A stretch of 13,863 nt of DNA from an uncultured beta proteobacterium (lineage in GTDB: Bacteria > Pseudomonadota > Gammaproteobacteria > Burkholderiales > Burkholderiaceae): the NCBI GenBank assembly GCA_903845455.1, contig CAIMXN010000027.1:1-13863 (forward strand), written 5' to 3'. The notes below the pieces were generated by a model. The model ran no database searches. It worked only from the letters and a program-made list of their open reading frames with translations, and had not been told where the DNA came from. Positions 6,430 through 13,664 of the stretch are shown here, piece by piece. The position numbers were made by a program, and so were the translations under genes. How positions within the stretch are numbered: position 1 is the stretch's first letter; every line of letters begins with the position of its first letter.

Positions 6430-7568
6430 AAGCTTGCTTCTTGTGTACCAAATGCTTTATTCACACGCAAACCAAGATCCATCGCCGTCTTGCTATTACC
6501 TTCTTGCAGCAGTTCTAGTGCGCAATCCATGATTGCTGGTGAGATCATAAATCCATGGCGATACAAACCATTAATCAACATTAAGCCAGTGCGATCTGCT
6601 GGTTTGCTGAACTTGATTTCTGGCAGATTATCTTTCAAGGTTGGGCGACATTGCGTAGCCATCTCTAAAATGCGGGCTTCTGCAAAACCACTGTGAACGG
6701 TATAAATGGCGCTGAGTAATTCCATGGCAGAACGCACGCTGACCTCTGAGAGATCTTCGGATTCAATTTCAGTAGCGCCCACAACATAGATATGATTTTC
6801 TTTAGGTGCGATGTAAAGCGGGTAGCGAGGATGAATCAAACGAGTGGGGCGCTGTAAATTCACTTCAGGAGCATACAGACGTATCACTTCACCCCGCACC
6901 CCGCGCAAAGGATTGTGACTTGCATCATCTGCTTGCCATGCTGCTTTAGCACCTAATCCGCGACAGTCAATCACCCAATCGTGGCTATCACCTGCACGCA
7001 ATTGCTCTGGTTCAGCAGAGATATTCCAGTGGCAGTTGACTTTCAAAAGCTCGAGCTCGATGAGTAGGGCATCTAGCAACTGGCGATTATCCAGCTGCCC
7101 TTCGTTTGGTAAATACAAGCCCTGCGTAAAACGATCGGCAACACTCGGTTCCAGTTCTCGTAAAGACTCACCAGTGAGTTTTTGGGGGGCGGTCAGTTGT
7201 TTGTTATTGCGACTATTTCTTTCGAGATGAGCAGTAAAGCGTTCTGCATCACTCGCATCTTGACGATGCCACACAATGAGCGTGCCATTTTGCTGAAAAA
7301 ATACGGGGGTTGATAAATCAGCAATGATGTCTTTCCAACGAGGCAGACTATGGATACCCATGCGCACCACGTTATCTTCTGTGATGGCAGATTCAGCGAG
7401 TGGCGCCAGCATTGCCGCTGCAATTCTGGCAGGAGAAAGATCTGCGGCAGAGTTGCCTTTCTCAAAAAGATCAACTTGAGCACCACGTTTAGCAAGCGCA
7501 AGGGCAAGCATCCGACCCATGAGGCCGGCACCCACGATTGCATATTTGCTATTCGCGAATTTGCTCAT
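6420..7568 (-). CDS. thiO: Glycine oxidase ThiO (FAD-dependent)
   Basis: ThiO oxidises glycine with O2 to the imine used by ThiG, replacing the anaerobic ThiH or NAD-linked routes, so this thiazole pathway is aerobic. The 382-residue D-amino-acid-oxidase-fold protein has the N-terminal dinucleotide motif GAGLMG (13-18) with Glu36 at the end of the second strand (VDLFEKG). RIAAAMLAP (48-56) comes next, then LRGVRGEVIRL (221-231), PLYIAPK (250-256), YVVGATEIE (261-269), CRPTLKD (307-313) with Arg308 in the substrate-arginine position, and GLYRHGFMISP (334-344). It begins 9 bases after thiC and overlaps thiS by ten bases. Upstream only a weak AAGTGA is seen, so translation is likely coupled to thiC. 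Confidence 0.94.
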   Translation of the reverse strand: MSKFANSKYAIVGAGLMGRMLALALAKRGAQVDLFEKGNSAADLSPARIAAAMLAPLAESAITEDNVVRMGIHSLPRWKDIIADLSTPVFFQQNGTLIVWHRQDASDAERFTAHLERNSRNNKQLTAPQKLTGESLRELEPSVADRFTQGLYLPNEGQLDNRQLLDALLIELELLKVNCHWNISAEPEQLRAGDSHDWVIDCRGLGAKAAWQADDASHNPLRGVRGEVIRLYAPEVNLQRPTRLIHPRYPLYIAPKENHIYVVGATEIESEDLSEVSVRSAMELLSAIYTVHSGFAEARILEMATQCRPTLKDNLPEIKFSKPADRTGLMLINGLYRHGFMISPAIMDCALELLQEGNSKTAMDLGLRVNKAFGTQEASLCA

Positions 7569-7577
7569 CTAAATCAC

Positions 7578-9536
7578 TTATTGATAAATCTCGCTACCGC
7601 GTTTACGGAACTCTGCAGACATTTCTTCCATGCCCTTCTCAGCTTCCTGTGCCGCAGCCGTCACTTCTGTAATTGGAATGACTTTCGGTGCTACTTTAGG
7701 ATTTCCATCTGCATCTAAGGTGGCTGCATAGTCACGTACTTCTTGGGTGATTTTCATCGAGCAGAACTTAGGACCGCACATCGAGCAGAAGTGAGCAATT
7801 TTTGCACCTTCAGCCGGCAGGGTAGCATCGTGATATTCGCGAGCGCGCTCTGGATCGAGGCCAAGATTGAATTGATCTTCCCAGCGGAATTCAAAACGGG
7901 CTTTAGATAAAGCGTTATCACGCACTTGCGCACCTGGCAAACCTTTTGCAAGGTCAGCGCCATGGGCAGCAATCTTGTACGTGATGATGCCTGTCCGCAC
8001 ATCTTCTTTATCAGGCAAACCCAAATGCTCTTTGGGGGTCACGTAGCAAAGCATGGCGGTACCGTACCAACCAATCTGTGCAGCACCAATACCACTCGTA
8101 ATATGATCGTAACCAGGGGCGATATCCGTGATCAATGGTCCGAGGGTGTAGAAGGGTGCTTCTAAGCAGTGCTTAAGCTCTTCAGTCATGTTTTCCTCAA
8201 TGCGTTGCATTGGTACGTGACCAGGGCCTTCAATCATCACCTGAACATCGTGCTGCCACGCTTTGGCAGTGAGCTCCCCCAGCGTATGGAGTTCACCAAA
8301 TTGTGCAGCATCATTGGAGTCAGCGATACAACCTGGGCGTAAACCATCACCTAAGCTAAATGACACGTCATACGCTTTCATGATTTCGCAGATCTCGTCA
8401 AATCGGGTATAGAGGAAGTTCTCTTTGTGGTGAGCCAAGCACCACTTAGCCATGATCGAGCCACCGCGAGAAACAATGCCAGTAATCCGATCGGCCGTTA
8501 AAGGAACATAACGCAGTAGCACACCCGCATGAATCGTAAAGTAGTCCACGCCTTGCTCAGCTTGTTCAACCAAGGTATCGCGGAACATTTCCCAAGTGAG
8601 ATCTTCGGCAACGCCGCCAGTCTTATCAAGCGCTTGATAGATTGGAACAGTACCAATTGGAACGGGTGAATTACGAATAATCCATTCACGGGTTTCATGA
8701 ATATGCTTACCGGTAGAAAGATCCATGATGGTGTCAGCACCCCAACGAATCGACCAAACCATTTTTTCAACTTCTTCATTAATCGAGGAAGTAACTGCTG
8801 AGTTACCGAGGTTGCCGTTAATCTTCACGCGGAAGTTACGACCAATAATCATGGGTTCTAATTCAGGATGATTAATGTTGGCTGGAATGATGGCGCGGCC
8901 AGCAGCAATTTCAGAGCGGACAAACTCACTAGTGACCGTTTCAGGCAAATTAGCGCCGTAGCTCTTGCCAGGATGTTGTTTGAGAAGTTGTTTGTATTCT
9001 GGATTTTTGCGAAGCTGATCAATACCCATGGATTCGCGCAGCGCAACGTATTCCATTTCTGGTGTGATGATGCCTTGACGTGCGTAGTACATCTGACTGA
9101 CATTACTGCCCGCCTTAGCAACCCGTGGTGCGCCAATGTGGGCAAAACGTAAGTGCTCTGTTTCCACATCTAAAGAGCGAGCAACACCATATTCAGATGT
9201 TGGACCAGCTAATTGTTCAGTGTCATTCCGTTCACCAATCCAAGTGTCACGTAATTTAGGTAAACCCTTTTCCAGGTTGATCACAATTTCAGGATCGCTA
9301 TAGGGACCAGAGGTGTCATAAACCGGAACAGGTGGGTTGGCTACCATTTGCTCGCCAACACGGGTAGGCAATTGTTCAATCATGCGAATCGGCGCTTTGA
9401 TATCCGGACGCGAACCCGCTAAATAGGTTTTAGTGGACGCTGGGTAAGCGAATTTTTGACCGAAGTCGCGTTCTAAGCTTTTTAAGCTTGGAATCTCATG
9501 TTTAGCGTTTTTAGTTGCAGACTTACCTGTACTCAT
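7578..9536 (-). CDS. thiC: Phosphomethylpyrimidine synthase ThiC
   Basis: ThiC is a radical-SAM enzyme that rearranges aminoimidazole ribotide into HMP-P, the committed step to the pyrimidine half of thiamine. From the chosen start it has 652 residues, the long proteobacterial form (E. coli 631). Conserved blocks include PVPVYDTSGPYSDP, ERNDTE, YARQGIITPEMEY, MDLSTGKHIHETREWI, FTIHAGVL, SRGGSIMAKWC and MIEGPGHVPM. The C-terminal cluster motif is C-S-M-C-G-P-K-F-C, with C584, C587 and C592 as [4Fe-4S] ligands. The ATG at 9536 is preferred over the in-frame ATG at 9542: AGGAG at 9547-9543 is six bases from 9536 but abuts 9542. It is the first gene of thiC-thiO-thiS-thiG-thiE and follows a TPP riboswitch whose hairpin covers this binding site. 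Confidence 0.96.
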   Translation of the reverse strand: MSTGKSATKNAKHEIPSLKSLERDFGQKFAYPASTKTYLAGSRPDIKAPIRMIEQLPTRVGEQMVANPPVPVYDTSGPYSDPEIVINLEKGLPKLRDTWIGERNDTEQLAGPTSEYGVARSLDVETEHLRFAHIGAPRVAKAGSNVSQMYYARQGIITPEMEYVALRESMGIDQLRKNPEYKQLLKQHPGKSYGANLPETVTSEFVRSEIAAGRAIIPANINHPELEPMIIGRNFRVKINGNLGNSAVTSSINEEVEKMVWSIRWGADTIMDLSTGKHIHETREWIIRNSPVPIGTVPIYQALDKTGGVAEDLTWEMFRDTLVEQAEQGVDYFTIHAGVLLRYVPLTADRITGIVSRGGSIMAKWCLAHHKENFLYTRFDEICEIMKAYDVSFSLGDGLRPGCIADSNDAAQFGELHTLGELTAKAWQHDVQVMIEGPGHVPMQRIEENMTEELKHCLEAPFYTLGPLITDIAPGYDHITSGIGAAQIGWYGTAMLCYVTPKEHLGLPDKEDVRTGIITYKIAAHGADLAKGLPGAQVRDNALSKARFEFRWEDQFNLGLDPERAREYHDATLPAEGAKIAHFCSMCGPKFCSMKITQEVRDYAATLDADGNPKVAPKVIPITEVTAAAQEAEKGMEEMSAEFRKRGSEIYQ

Positions 9537-9564
9537 GTCCATCTCCTAGCGTTTTTAGATGGAC
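9537..9564 (-). promoter_or_regulatory. Sequestor hairpin over the thiC ribosome binding site
   Basis: On the minus strand GTCCATCT (9564-9557) and AGATGGAC (9544-9537) are perfect 8-base complements around a 12-base loop containing CTAGG. The right arm takes in the last two bases of the AGGAG site and runs up to the base before the thiC ATG at 9536. No T-run follows, so control would be at translation, not termination. The left arm overlaps GTTTCGTCC (9569-9561), which can pair instead with GGATGAAAC (9682-9674) in the 5' side of riboswitch helix P1. Confidence 0.7.
9543..9547 (-). promoter_or_regulatory. thiC ribosome binding site (decides the start)
   Basis: The minus strand reads AGGAG followed directly by ATGGACATGAGT. 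The spacing is zero bases to the first ATG (9542) and six to the second (9536), so the second is the better start. The site lies at the loop/stem boundary of the hairpin at 9537-9564, which can hide it from ribosomes. Confidence 0.75.
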
Positions 9565-9582
9565 GAAACCGGGTGTCGGTCT

Positions 9583-9681
9583 GATGTAACTCCCCACGCC
9601 AGCATTACCTGGATCGGGTTATAGGGTTTTTCTCAGCGCCTCCAATAAAAAACGGTCTTTGGAGGGCACCCCTGTTTCATC
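9583..9681 (-). promoter_or_regulatory. TPP riboswitch (THI element) upstream of thiC
   Basis: The minus strand carries the conserved aptamer. P1 is GATGAAAC paired with GTTACATC (one A-A mismatch). GGGGTGCCC follows, then a P3 stem CCTCCAA/TTGGAGG (9665-9659 with 9645-9639) with a U-rich loop. The invariant CTGAGA is at 9636-9631. The ACCC-GATCCAGG-TAATGCTGGCG block (P4/P5 with CCAG/CTGG) and the closing GGGGA complete it. TPP binding should stabilise P1 and lower expression of thiC and the genes behind it. The aptamer ends 46 bases before the thiC ATG. A possible promoter -10 (TGGTTAAAT, minus strand, ending at 9692) lies just upstream, without a convincing -35. Confidence 0.95.
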
Positions 9682-9743
9682 CTTAGCTTCGATTTAACCA
9701 CGAAAATCATCTTTTTGAGCATGACCTGCATGAAAAGACTAAT

Positions 9744-10583
9744 TTAAGGGTTTTTATGATTTCGCAAGATGAAATCAGCCGTTACAAAGGCAGCGTCGCT
9801 TGTGAATTCATCGGCCAAAATGCGCGCTGCAGCTTCAGTGATGGAAATTTCAATAAAACCACTCACTTCGCCATCGTAGTTGGTGGGAATAAAATTCTCG
9901 GTCAGCTCGAGGTCATAAATATAGAGCTGCTCATCATGAAAGCCTTTGCCTGGAATTGGTCTGCGCATATGAATTCTGCCAACAGGCGCTATTTGGGCAG
10001 CAATGTGTGCAGGCACACCAGCCTCTTCCCAAAGCTCTCGGCGGGCATTTACCCAAGGGGTTTCATCCGCGGCAATCCCACCTGATGCTAAGTTATCCAA
10101 GCGTCCGGGATCGGTCGCCTTATTTTCACTACGCCGTCCCAGCCAAAGATTGCCTGCCTTGGTATAGCCATTGATATGGCTAGCCATACTGCGAAAACCA
10201 AAGGTTCTAAAGGCAGAACGCTCTAGACGGAAATACTCATGACCATTTTGATCCAGCCAAGCAAATTCTTCATTACGCCAGCCAGGAATAAAGCCGCCTA
10301 AACGCATTCTTTCGGCTAAAGCAGTCAAACTGGCCGAGAGCTCAATCGGTCGTGCCGCTGCAATATGCAAAGCTTCATGACCAAGGGCAATGCAGGAGAT
10401 TGGATCTTTCAGTAATGACTCTTGGAGGTAAGGAATAAATTCAGGATTAAGATGACCCATTATTTGATTAGGATTGCTCCCGCCCGCAAAGTAAAGCGGT
10501 AGGTAATCTGGCGGGGCTGATCTTGCAGAGTTTTGCAGCATCTCTTCTAATGCGGCTAGGGTGCTGGTGTTAAGGATATTCAT
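9744..10583 (-). CDS. DUF4743-Nudix hydrolase, probable damaged-thiamine-diphosphate phosphohydrolase
   Basis: This 279-residue protein has an N-terminal DUF4743-like region (about 1-125; e.g. FIPGWRNEEFAW, FRLERSAFRTFGF) and a Nudix domain. The Nudix box is exact at 168-190: G-x5-E174-x7-R-E-L-W-E-E-A-G-V. The same architecture occurs in yeast YJR142W and in the N-terminal half of fungal Tnr3, where it is fused to thiamine pyrophosphokinase. Those enzymes are reported to convert oxidised, toxic thiamine diphosphate analogues to monophosphates. Here the gene lies directly upstream of the TPP-controlled thi operon on the same strand. It ends 62 bases before the aptamer with no visible terminator, so it may be co-transcribed while escaping TPP control. 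It starts 22 bases from the divergent TPP-enzyme gene. TACACT lies six bases before its ATG, and no Shine-Dalgarno is seen. Confidence 0.85.
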   Translation of the reverse strand: MNILNTSTLAALEEMLQNSARSAPPDYLPLYFAGGSNPNQIMGHLNPEFIPYLQESLLKDPISCIALGHEALHIAAARPIELSASLTALAERMRLGGFIPGWRNEEFAWLDQNGHEYFRLERSAFRTFGFRSMASHINGYTKAGNLWLGRRSENKATDPGRLDNLASGGIAADETPWVNARRELWEEAGVPAHIAAQIAPVGRIHMRRPIPGKGFHDEQLYIYDLELTENFIPTNYDGEVSGFIEISITEAAARILADEFTSDAAFVTADFILRNHKNP

Positions 10584-10605
10584 ATAGAAAGTGTAAGAGA
10601 AAAAG

Positions 10606-12267
10606 ATGGAGACAAAGAATAAATTGCCCCATGGCGGTCAAATTCTGGCGAATGCCTTGGTGAGGCAGGGTGTTGATCTTGCTTTCGGAGTCCCTGGGGA
10701 GAGTTTCTTACCCCTCTTAGATGGCTTAGTTGATCACTCACAGGACTTTCGCTTCATCACCTGCCGGCAAGAGGGCGGTGCAGCCTATATGGCTGATGCC
10801 TATGCCAAGCTTACCGGAAAACCAGGTGTTGTGATGGTGACCCGTGGACCAGGTGCATCGAACGCCATGATCGGGATGCATACGGCTTATCAAGACTCTA
10901 CGCCCCTGGTTTTATTGATCGGGCAGGTTGGCACCGATATGGTTGAGCGCGAAGCTTTTCAAGAAATGGATTACCGCCGTTTGTATTCAGAATGTAGTAA
11001 GTGGGTTGGGAGTATTGAGCGTGTGGATCGAATTGATGAGTTTGTCTCTCATGCCTTTCATATCGCTCAGTCAGGACGTAAAGGTCCTGTGGTACTGGCC
11101 TTACCTGAAGATATTCTTTACGAGTATGCAGAAGAAAAGCCCACTGCAGCAGCGCATATTGTGCAACCTGGTTTAGATCCAATTATCTTCAAAAAGGCGA
11201 TGGAGCTCTTCACCAATGCCAAGAGGCCAATCATTCTGGCGGGTGGCGGCAATTGGAATGCCTCTGCTTGTGATGTGCTGAGTACTTGGGCGAAGCGAAC
11301 AGGTGTGCCAGTTGCCACGAGCTTTCGCTCTCAAGATTTGATTGATAACCTAGATGCTTGCTATGCTGGTGATTTAGGTATCGGCGCCAATCCCTTACTC
11401 GTGAAGCGCATTCAAGAGTCCGATGCTTTATTAGTGATCGGCGAGCGCTTGGGTGAAATGACAACTGCAGGTTACAGCATCTTAACGGTGCCAAAACCCA
11501 ATAGCAAATTAATTCATGTGCTCTCTAGCCCTGATGAATTAGGTCGCGTTTACTGTCCAGAGTTTGCGATTAACTGTAGCCCTGAAAACTTCTGCACAGC
11601 CTTAAGCAAGGTCGAGATGGGCAAACAATCTGATCGTCAGGATATGGCTACTGCGCACTCTGAGTATTTGGCATTCTCAGCGCCTGTCACCGTCAAGGGT
11701 GATTTGCAGTTGGCGCAGATTATGGCTTCGCTGCCGACCGCCATTCCGCGCAATGCGATTTTGACTAATGGTGCTGGAAACTTTGCGACCTGGGTACATC
11801 GCTTTTATCCCTATGGTGGCTTTAAAAGCCAATTAGCCCCCGCTAACGGTTCGATGGGTTATGGCTTACCAGCAGCGATTGCGGCAAAAATTGTTGATCC
11901 CAAAAGAGTTGTGATTGCAGTGTGTGGCGACGGTGATTTCATGATGAATTGCCAGGAGCTCGCAACTGCAGCCCGCTATGAAGCCTTTCCTATTATTCTG
12001 CTAGTAAACAACAATATGCTGGGAACGATTCGCATGCATCAAGAGCGCGAGTTCAGTAAACGTGTGATGGGGACTGGTCTGACTAATCCTGATTTCATCA
12101 AGTTTGCTGATAGCTTTGGTATGCCAGCATACCGTGTGAGCAAGACCGATGAATTTGCCTCAGCTTTTGCCAAAGCTCTCGCAAGTGATCGTGGTGCACT
12201 CATTGAGTTGGTGCTTGATCAAGAGGTGATCTCCCCATCAAAGTTACTTTCACAATTAGCCAAGTAA
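10606..12267 (+). CDS. TPP-dependent acetolactate synthase-like enzyme (IlvB/2-oxoacid decarboxylase family)
   Basis: The 553-residue protein has the three-domain architecture of the acetolactate synthase / benzoylformate decarboxylase family. The N-terminal pyrimidine-binding domain holds FGVPGESFLPLLDGL (27-41), catalytic Glu56 in CRQEGGAAYMADAYA, and RGPGASNAM (80-88). The central domain holds AKRPIILAGGG. The C-terminal pyrophosphate-binding domain has GDGDFMMN (441-448) ending in VNNN (467-470), the Mg-TPP motif. The substrate cannot be read from sequence: biosynthetic acetolactate synthase, normally with an IlvN partner, is not indicated because no ilvN or ilvC is adjacent. A catabolic 2-oxoacid-utilising enzyme is as likely. 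It is divergent from the Nudix gene with only 22 bases between the start codons, so its promoter must extend into that gene. A purine-rich AAGAGA lies about six bases before the ATG. Confidence 0.88.
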   Translation: METKNKLPHGGQILANALVRQGVDLAFGVPGESFLPLLDGLVDHSQDFRFITCRQEGGAAYMADAYAKLTGKPGVVMVTRGPGASNAMIGMHTAYQDSTPLVLLIGQVGTDMVEREAFQEMDYRRLYSECSKWVGSIERVDRIDEFVSHAFHIAQSGRKGPVVLALPEDILYEYAEEKPTAAAHIVQPGLDPIIFKKAMELFTNAKRPIILAGGGNWNASACDVLSTWAKRTGVPVATSFRSQDLIDNLDACYAGDLGIGANPLLVKRIQESDALLVIGERLGEMTTAGYSILTVPKPNSKLIHVLSSPDELGRVYCPEFAINCSPENFCTALSKVEMGKQSDRQDMATAHSEYLAFSAPVTVKGDLQLAQIMASLPTAIPRNAILTNGAGNFATWVHRFYPYGGFKSQLAPANGSMGYGLPAAIAAKIVDPKRVVIAVCGDGDFMMNCQELATAARYEAFPIILLVNNNMLGTIRMHQEREFSKRVMGTGLTNPDFIKFADSFGMPAYRVSKTDEFASAFAKALASDRGALIELVLDQEVISPSKLLSQLAK

Positions 12268-12284
12268 TTTGTCACACTACAGGA

Positions 12285-12315
12285 ATAGAAAAGGGCGCTT
12301 AGCGCCCTTTTCTAT
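12285..12315. terminator. Bidirectional intrinsic terminator
   Basis: ATAGAAAAGGGCGC and GCGCCCTTTTCTAT form a perfect 14-bp stem closed by TTA. It contains a GC core followed by TTTTCTAT on either strand. It lies between the convergent ends of the TPP-enzyme gene (stop 12267) and the Bug receptor gene (stop 12347) and can serve both. Confidence 0.85.
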
Positions 12316-12346
12316 GTCTGCAAGTAAACAATCTCCACTCAAGACA

Positions 12347-13366
12347 TTAATCGACTTTTGCACCAGAGTCTTTTACAACCTTGGTCCATTTAGTGATTTC
12401 ATTTTTGATGTAGGTAGAAAATTGCGCTGGTGTATTGCCAACGGGTTCAGCACCCATAGCTAAATATTTTTCTTTCACAGTCGGACTATTAATTGCTCTC
12501 ATCAGTTCTGCGCTAGTCTTACTTAAAATATCTAGCGGCATATTTGCAGGTCCTACAATACCAAACCAAGATGTTGCCTCATATCCAGGCAAATTGGCTG
12601 CCTCTGCAATAGTCGGAAGATCAGGAAATGCTGGTGAACGTTTTGCGCTTGTGACTGCCAAGGCTTTTAGTCTACCGGCACGGATGAAATTGATGGATGA
12701 AGGTAAGTTATCAAACATGATGTCAACATTACCAGCCATCAGATCAGTCACTGCCGGAGGGCTACCTTTGTATGGCAAGTGCACCATGAACGTGTTAGTC
12801 ATCGACTTAAAGAGTTCGCCTGCCATATGAATAGAGGTACCGTTGCCACTAGAAGCCATATTGACCTTGCCGGGGTTGGCTTTGGCATAGCGAATCAGAT
12901 CATTCACGCTATTGATATTATTTTTTGCAGCCCATTCAGGGTTGAGAACCAACACATTGGGTAATTCCGCTACTAAACTAATGGGGGTGAAATCCTTAAT
13001 GGGATCAAAAGGCAGCTTGCCACCGCCTTGAGTGTAAAGCGGCTGATTAATACCATGCGTACCAACGGATGCCATGAGCCAGGTATATCCATCGGGCAAA
13101 GATTTTGCTACTGCTTCGGCGCCAATATTTCCTCCAGCACCTGGTTTGTTATCAATCACAACATTCCATTTAGCGGTAGAGAGTAATTCATTTTGCAAGG
13201 GGCGCGCAATGTTATCTGTCGCACCACCAGCGGGGAAGGGAACAATTAACCGAATGGGCTTGTTAGGAAAAGTGTTTTGGGCCATTGCATTATTTGTTGT
13301 ACAAAACAAAATAAACAGTGCCAGCAAGCTTGCTGCACTAGCACAAACATAGCGATTCTGTGTCAT
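12347..13366 (-). CDS. Bug family tripartite tricarboxylate transporter substrate-binding protein
   Basis: This 339-residue periplasmic solute receptor has a signal peptide (hydrophobic core about 9-23, likely cut after A-M-A at 29). The mature start PNKPIRLIVPFPAGGATDNIAR (34-55) is the hallmark of Bug/TctC receptors. Family motifs include NKPGAGGNIGAEAVAKS (73-89), PDGYTWLMAS, a P-F-D-P-x-x-D-F-T-P-I block, GELFKSM and HLPYKGSPPAVTDLMAG. Bug proteins bind small carboxylates, amides or aromatic acids and may feed TctAB membrane partners. None is encoded here, as is common for orphan Bug genes in Burkholderiales, so the ligand is unknown. GGGGA lies about six bases before the ATG. The long upstream region (13367-13589) contains several inverted repeats that could bind a regulator. 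Confidence 0.95.
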   Translation of the reverse strand: MTQNRYVCASAASLLALFILFCTTNNAMAQNTFPNKPIRLIVPFPAGGATDNIARPLQNELLSTAKWNVVIDNKPGAGGNIGAEAVAKSLPDGYTWLMASVGTHGINQPLYTQGGGKLPFDPIKDFTPISLVAELPNVLVLNPEWAAKNNINSVNDLIRYAKANPGKVNMASSGNGTSIHMAGELFKSMTNTFMVHLPYKGSPPAVTDLMAGNVDIMFDNLPSSINFIRAGRLKALAVTSAKRSPAFPDLPTIAEAANLPGYEATSWFGIVGPANMPLDILSKTSAELMRAINSPTVKEKYLAMGAEPVGNTPAQFSTYIKNEITKWTKVVKDSGAKVD

Positions 13367-13428
13367 TGTGATCCCCGCTTTTTTCTTTATTACTTATTTT
13401 TATATCCACCAAAATACAACCCTATTTT

Positions 13429-13445
13429 CTATTGTTTAGCAATAG
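13429..13445. repeat. Inverted repeat upstream of the Bug gene
   Basis: CTATTG-TTTAG-CAATAG is a perfect 6-base inverted repeat with a 5-base spacer, 63 bases upstream of the Bug start codon. Close by, TGGTT-TGCT-AACCA (13449-13462) is another. Either could be an operator half of the Bug gene promoter, but this is position-based inference. TATAAA on the minus strand at 13404-13399 is a possible -10 box downstream of them. Confidence 0.4.
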
Positions 13446-13494
13446 AACTGGTTTGCTAACCACAATGTAAACGATACCCTATTCGCTTGTCAGA

Positions 13495-13515
13495 TTTGCT
13501 TAATATTTAAGCAAA
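13495..13515. repeat. Palindrome, candidate operator
   Basis: TTTGCTTAA-TAT-TTAAGCAAA is a perfect 9-base inverted repeat with a 3-base centre. It can be extended by CAGA (13491-13494) and TCTG (13521-13524) across a 5-base bulge. Neither strand has a T-run after it, so it is not an intrinsic terminator. It lies 129 bases upstream of the Bug start codon. The symmetry suits binding by a dimeric regulator. Confidence 0.45.
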
Positions 13516-13562
13516 GCAGATCTGTCTATACAAATCGGTGACTTACGAAAACTTTTGGCGAT

Positions 13563-13585
13563 TTATCCACATAAACTGTGGATAA
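13563..13585. promoter_or_regulatory. Pair of perfect DnaA boxes in inverted orientation
   Basis: TTATCCACA (13563-13571) and TGTGGATAA (13577-13585) are each an exact match to the DnaA box TTATNCACA, one on each strand, separated by TAAAC. They lie 4 bases past the CCA end of tRNA-Arg. As RNA the pair would also make a 9-bp hairpin, but no U-run follows it in the tRNA direction. No dnaA, dnaN or rpmH is nearby, so this is more likely an isolated DnaA-binding site than oriC. Confidence 0.55.
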
Positions 13586-13589
13586 GTTT

Positions 13590-13664
13590 TGGTCCCGCCG
13601 ACAGGAATCGAACCTGTATCCCACGCTTAGGAGGCATGTGCACTATCCATTGTGCTACGGCGAG
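13590..13664 (-). tRNA. tRNA-Arg (anticodon CCT)
   Basis: The minus strand folds into a 75-base cloverleaf with an encoded CCA. The acceptor is CTCGCCG paired with CGGCGGG (one U-G), with discriminator A. The D-stem is GCAC/GTGC. The anticodon arm is CATGC-CTCCTAA-GCGTG with CCT at 13631-13629. The T-arm is ACAGG-TTCGATT-CCTGT. This isoacceptor reads AGG. No clear -10 box was found upstream, so it may be co-transcribed with the gene to its right. Confidence 0.96.

Noticed and set aside
10606..12267. Biosynthetic acetolactate synthase large subunit (ilvB/ilvI)
   Set aside because: No small-subunit gene or ilvC is adjacent and the gene stands alone, so only the broader TPP-enzyme family is claimed.
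12269..12463. Short plus-strand frame after the TPP-enzyme gene
   Set aside because: It runs through the terminator hairpin and into the antisense of the Bug gene, and its product has no protein-like pattern.
13563..13589. Hairpin after tRNA-Arg as an intrinsic terminator
   Set aside because: The stem is AT-rich and is followed on the minus strand by ATCGCC, not a U-run. The exact DnaA-box match on both arms explains the symmetry better.
13367..13589. Chromosomal replication origin
   Set aside because: Only two DnaA boxes were found and no dnaA, dnaN, rpmH, gidA or parAB gene is in view. AT-rich palindromes alone do not make an origin.
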